Assembly: GCA_002071245.1 (NCBI GenBank)
Contig: MWEV01000255.1
Span: forward strand, 1-8,621
DNA length: 8,621 nt
From: Deltaproteobacteria bacterium ADurb.Bin026
Lineage (GTDB): Bacteria > Desulfobacterota > Syntrophorhabdia > Syntrophorhabdales > Syntrophorhabdaceae
Direction: 5' to 3'
The notes below the pieces were generated by a model. That model had not been told where the DNA came from. It saw only the letters and a program-made list of their open reading frames with translations, and did no database searches. The position numbers were made by a program, and so were the translations under genes. Every line of letters begins with the position of its first letter. The first letter of the stretch is position 1. Positions 6,743 through 8,621 of this stretch are shown piece after piece.

Positions 6743-6754
6743 ATTACCGGTAAT
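6743..6754. promoter_or_regulatory. 12-bp perfect palindrome, candidate operator
   Basis: ATTACCGGTAAT is a perfect 12-bp palindrome midway between the divergent M50 and cupin genes, 21 bases upstream of the proposed cupin -35 box. A dimeric regulator acting on either gene could bind here. No regulator gene is in the window, and a chance origin cannot be excluded. Confidence 0.35.
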
Positions 6755-6775
6755 TACTGATACCATTCTTTTATG

Positions 6776-6804
6776 TTGATTTTTGTCGCCTTTATGCACA
6801 TAAT
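6776..6804 (+). promoter_or_regulatory. Probable sigma-70 promoter of the cupin gene
   Basis: TTGATT at 6776-6781 (4 of 6) and CATAAT at 6799-6804 (5 of 6) are separated by 17 bases. The expected start near 6811 gives a leader of about 74 bases that includes the Shine-Dalgarno at 6831-6837 and the hairpin at 6844-6871. Confidence 0.5.
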
Positions 6805-6830
6805 AGAGAATTCGTTCCTATTACAAAAAA

Positions 6831-6840
6831 GGAGGAGAGG
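6831..6840 (+). promoter_or_regulatory. Strong Shine-Dalgarno with no start codon at normal spacing
   Basis: GGAGGAGAGG is an excellent ribosome-binding sequence, but no ATG, GTG or TTG follows at the usual 5-10 bases. The next start codon is the cupin ATG at 6885, 44 bases after the end of the motif. That ATG has no Shine-Dalgarno of its own. A hairpin lies between the two. Confidence 0.6.
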
Positions 6841-6843
6841 CAA

Positions 6844-6871
6844 CGACAGCTTAGCTAACCGCTAAGCGTCG
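6844..6871 (+). repeat. 11-bp hairpin between Shine-Dalgarno and cupin start
   Basis: CGAC (6844-6847) pairs with GTCG (6868-6871), and GCTTAGC (6849-6855) pairs with GCTAAGC (6861-6867). There is one bulged A at 6848 and a 5-base loop TAACC. No T-run follows, so it is not an intrinsic terminator. It is positioned to affect cupin translation. Confidence 0.7.
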
Positions 6872-6884
6872 GCCGCCAAACAAC

Positions 6885-7226
6885 ATGATTGTAAGAAACT
6901 TTAACGATCCTGAGGTGCTAGCTACAACCTATATCGCCCACCGTGGGGCTGTTGCACGTATGGTTATGACAAGTCATTTTCTCGAGAGTATGGAGTTTCT
7001 CGCCTACGCAATGTTGCCACCCGGGAACACCATCGAAGAACATATCGATGAAGTTGAAGAGATTTATCTGATCCTTCAGGGTGGTGGCCTTATGAAGGTG
7101 GGAAACGAGGAAAGGGAGGTCAAAGAGTTGGACGCCACATGGATACCCCGAGGTGAGCCGCACAGCCTTAAAAACACAAAAGATATAGAAACGGTTGTCC
7201 TTGTAATTGCAGCATATCCCCGTTAA
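6885..7226 (+). CDS. Small single-domain cupin protein
   Basis: This 113-residue protein is about the size of one cupin beta-barrel. Motif 1 reads G47-x5-H53-I-D55-x3-E59-x6-G66. It keeps the exact cupin spacing but has Asp where the second metal-binding His normally stands. Motif 2 reads P88-R-G90-x2-H93-x3-N97, with Leu82 in place of the usual leading Gly. His53, Glu59 and His93 could still hold a metal, with Asp55 as a possible fourth ligand. Cupins range from enzymes to sugar- or ligand-binding proteins, so no reaction is assigned. The ATG at 6885 is the only possible start. The frame is closed by a TAG at 6852-6854, and no other start codon lies between. Translation signals are unusual: the only good Shine-Dalgarno is at 6831-6840, beyond a hairpin. 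It converges with the radical SAM gene downstream. Confidence 0.87.
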   Translation: MIVRNFNDPEVLATTYIAHRGAVARMVMTSHFLESMEFLAYAMLPPGNTIEEHIDEVEEIYLILQGGGLMKVGNEEREVKELDATWIPRGEPHSLKNTKDIETVVLVIAAYPR

Positions 7227-7270
7227 ACCACAGTAAAAAGGAAATAAAAAATAAAATCGATCGAACAGAT

Positions 7271-8320
7271 CTATTTCCAATCATCCGTCTGTGGTTGAGG
7301 AAGTTGGTATGTCATAAGGTGATTTATATACTGATAAAAGCCTTCCTTACCGTTTTTATTCAATCTTTCTAATTCGGGACGGATCTTCTTCATCACGGCT
7401 TCGTCACGTACAACCCCTGCAGGATAATACATATAAGAACCCCGCCTGAGAAAGGAATACGCCTGTCTTTGTTCATCACTTAACGAGAGATATTCATCGA
7501 GATCTTTTAACATGACGGCCTTTTTTTCGTCCAAAAACCCATCGACATACATCAGAAGGTTTAAACCAAAGTCCGCGCACGAAAAATAGCTGTGCATCTC
7601 CCTAAGGCTTTCAACGAGTAGCCTAATTTCAGCAACTATCTCCTCATCTGTCATGGGTACAAAAGAACCGTTTTCCACCATTTTTACCATAGGTGACATG
7701 GGATGCAAGGCAAACGTTCTAACCCTTATGAAGTCAGGTTCTATCATATTAAGCAATCTTGCGGTCTCACGCGCATGTTCCTCGCTCAGTGTGCGACCTC
7801 CAAGCCCCGGCATAATATATTCTGATAGTTCAATGCCAGCCTCCTTGACATGTTTTCCACCCTCGACAATGTCATCCTGCGTTATGCCTTTTTTAACCAT
7901 CTTGAGTACCTTTTCAGAGCCGCTTTCCAACCCTACATGTATCCGTGTTAATCCGGCCTCTTTCAAATCTTTAAGTTCTTCCACTGTCCTTCTTTTGAGT
8001 GTCGGCGCCCTTGCATAAGAAGTTACCCTTTCAATTGTGGGAAATTTAAGCTTTATATAACGTAAAATCTCGAGAACATCTTCTGTTTTAAGCACGAGCG
8101 TATCGCCGTCCTGCAAAAACGCAGTCTTTACGGGGTAGCCCGCATATTCTATCGCCATGCTATCCAAATCCTTTTTAACCTCTTCGACCGTCCTGCGTGA
8201 AAACGTTGTTCCTTTATAGGCTGGACAAAAAAGGCATTGGTTCCAAGGACAATTTCTTGTTACCCTCACAAGCAGGCTCGACGCCTCGCTTGGTGGTCTT
8301 ATTACGCCCTGTTCATACAT
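7271..8320 (-). CDS. Radical SAM protein of unknown function, CX4CX2C cluster motif
   Basis: From the ATG at 8318-8320 this is 349 residues. The start is fixed by AAAGGAG at 8327-8333, six bases upstream. A longer GTG start at 8344 would place that Shine-Dalgarno inside the coding region. The N-terminus MYEQGVIRPPSEASSLLVRV leads into TRNCPWNQCLFCPAYKG, where C24, C29 and C32 are the cluster ligands. The spacing is CX4CX2C instead of the usual CX3CX2C. The rest looks like an Elp3/HemN-type radical SAM barrel: FLQDGDTL, SYARAPTL, GLTRIHVGLESGSEKVLKMV and GITQDDIV. There is no cobalamin domain or obvious SPASM cysteine set. The conserved RNCPWNxCxFCP signature marks a group I recall as widespread in anaerobes, with no established substrate. 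No link to the heme genes is shown; it points the other way and has its own upstream region. Confidence 0.88.
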   Translation of the reverse strand: MYEQGVIRPPSEASSLLVRVTRNCPWNQCLFCPAYKGTTFSRRTVEEVKKDLDSMAIEYAGYPVKTAFLQDGDTLVLKTEDVLEILRYIKLKFPTIERVTSYARAPTLKRRTVEELKDLKEAGLTRIHVGLESGSEKVLKMVKKGITQDDIVEGGKHVKEAGIELSEYIMPGLGGRTLSEEHARETARLLNMIEPDFIRVRTFALHPMSPMVKMVENGSFVPMTDEEIVAEIRLLVESLREMHSYFSCADFGLNLLMYVDGFLDEKKAVMLKDLDEYLSLSDEQRQAYSFLRRGSYMYYPAGVVRDEAVMKKIRPELERLNKNGKEGFYQYINHLMTYQLPQPQTDDWK

Positions 8321-8621
8321 GTTTAACTCCTTTGCGTTAATCACTCTCTTTTCTGCATTTTTTATATGGTACGTCCTGCCCTTAAATATATGTCGTTTTC
8401 AGATAATTTCAAGGAAAATATCATAGGTTATGGACAAAAGGATATGAAATCTCTTAAAATCATCCAGACAATAAACCCGCTGTCCCCGGAAAACAACTTT
8501 ATAATAGCCACAGAGGTCCTGAGCTGTAAAAAGATTCGAGGACGAATGGCGTAGAGATATTTTCGTCTTCATCCTATAAAAAGATGGGAACCACTGGCCT
8601 TGTCTCTATCATAAACACCGT
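8321..8621. other. Last 300 bases: no confirmed gene; short competing frames
   Basis: This stretch holds the upstream region of the minus-strand radical SAM gene and then unassigned sequence. On the plus strand an open frame runs 8366-8554 (62 codons from an ATG with no Shine-Dalgarno). If one base were added in the A5 run at 8528-8532, the frame would continue open to the window edge, through a segment reading TNGVEIFSSSSYKKMGTTG. On the minus strand a 57-codon frame at 8399-8572 starts with an ATGA overlap with the end of another frame that enters from the window edge. I recognise neither product. The two readings exclude each other over most of their length. Confidence 0.4.
8327..8333 (-). 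promoter_or_regulatory. Shine-Dalgarno that sets the radical SAM gene start
   Basis: Read on the minus strand, AAAGGAG is followed by TTAAAC and then the ATG at 8318-8320, giving ideal spacing. This favours the shorter protein over the GTG start at 8344. Confidence 0.75.

Noticed and set aside
8361..8366. TATAAA on the minus strand as -10 of the radical SAM gene
   Set aside because: No acceptable -35 lies 16-18 bases upstream, so a full promoter cannot be supported.

Overview
The window reads as chromosomal DNA of an anaerobic bacterium with moderate to low GC. The bacterial-type selenocysteine tRNA, with its 8-bp acceptor stem, excludes archaea. The alternative, siroheme-derived heme pathway in the order AhbC-HemB-AhbD is an arrangement known from sulfate-reducing Desulfovibrio and relatives. 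A member of the Desulfobacterota or a related anaerobic phylum is the best guess. This rests on gene content only, not on a database search.

Layout. (1) Positions 1-447 hold the C-terminal end of a protein with EF-hand-like, Asp/Asn/Gly-rich calcium loops. (2) Positions 571-666 on the minus strand hold selC, the selenocysteine tRNA, with a strong sigma-70 promoter at 675-703. (3) Positions 814-5920 on the plus strand form a probable operon: ahbC, a possible 24-codon ORF, hemB, ahbD, and a thioredoxin-fold/(alpha/alpha)6-barrel protein of the YyaL/SPATA20 (DUF255) family. (4) Positions 5997-6620 on the minus strand hold a small M50 (site-2-protease-like) membrane metalloprotease. (5) A divergent intergenic region at 6621-6884 carries a 12-bp perfect palindrome, a plausible promoter, a strong Shine-Dalgarno with no start codon near it, and an 11-bp hairpin. 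It leads into (6) a small cupin at 6885-7226. (7) Positions 7271-8320 on the minus strand hold a radical SAM protein with a CX4CX2C cluster motif. (8) The last 300 bases hold no gene I can confirm, but they contain short open frames on both strands.

How the genes work together. HemB condenses two 5-aminolaevulinates to porphobilinogen, feeding all tetrapyrroles. After siroheme and 12,18-didecarboxysiroheme are made by enzymes not in this window, AhbC removes two acetate side chains to give Fe-coproporphyrin III. AhbD then decarboxylates two propionates to give heme b. The DUF255 protein follows in the same direction, but its role is unknown. The selC gene shows that the organism decodes UGA as selenocysteine, although no selenoprotein is evident here. 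The protease, the cupin and the last radical SAM protein have separate orientations and no proven link to heme.

Nothing here is clearly a new multi-gene system. The most unusual local signal is the cupin leader. A 40-base stretch containing a stable hairpin, bounded by a CAAC direct repeat, separates a perfect Shine-Dalgarno from the start codon. Removing one repeat unit would restore textbook spacing.
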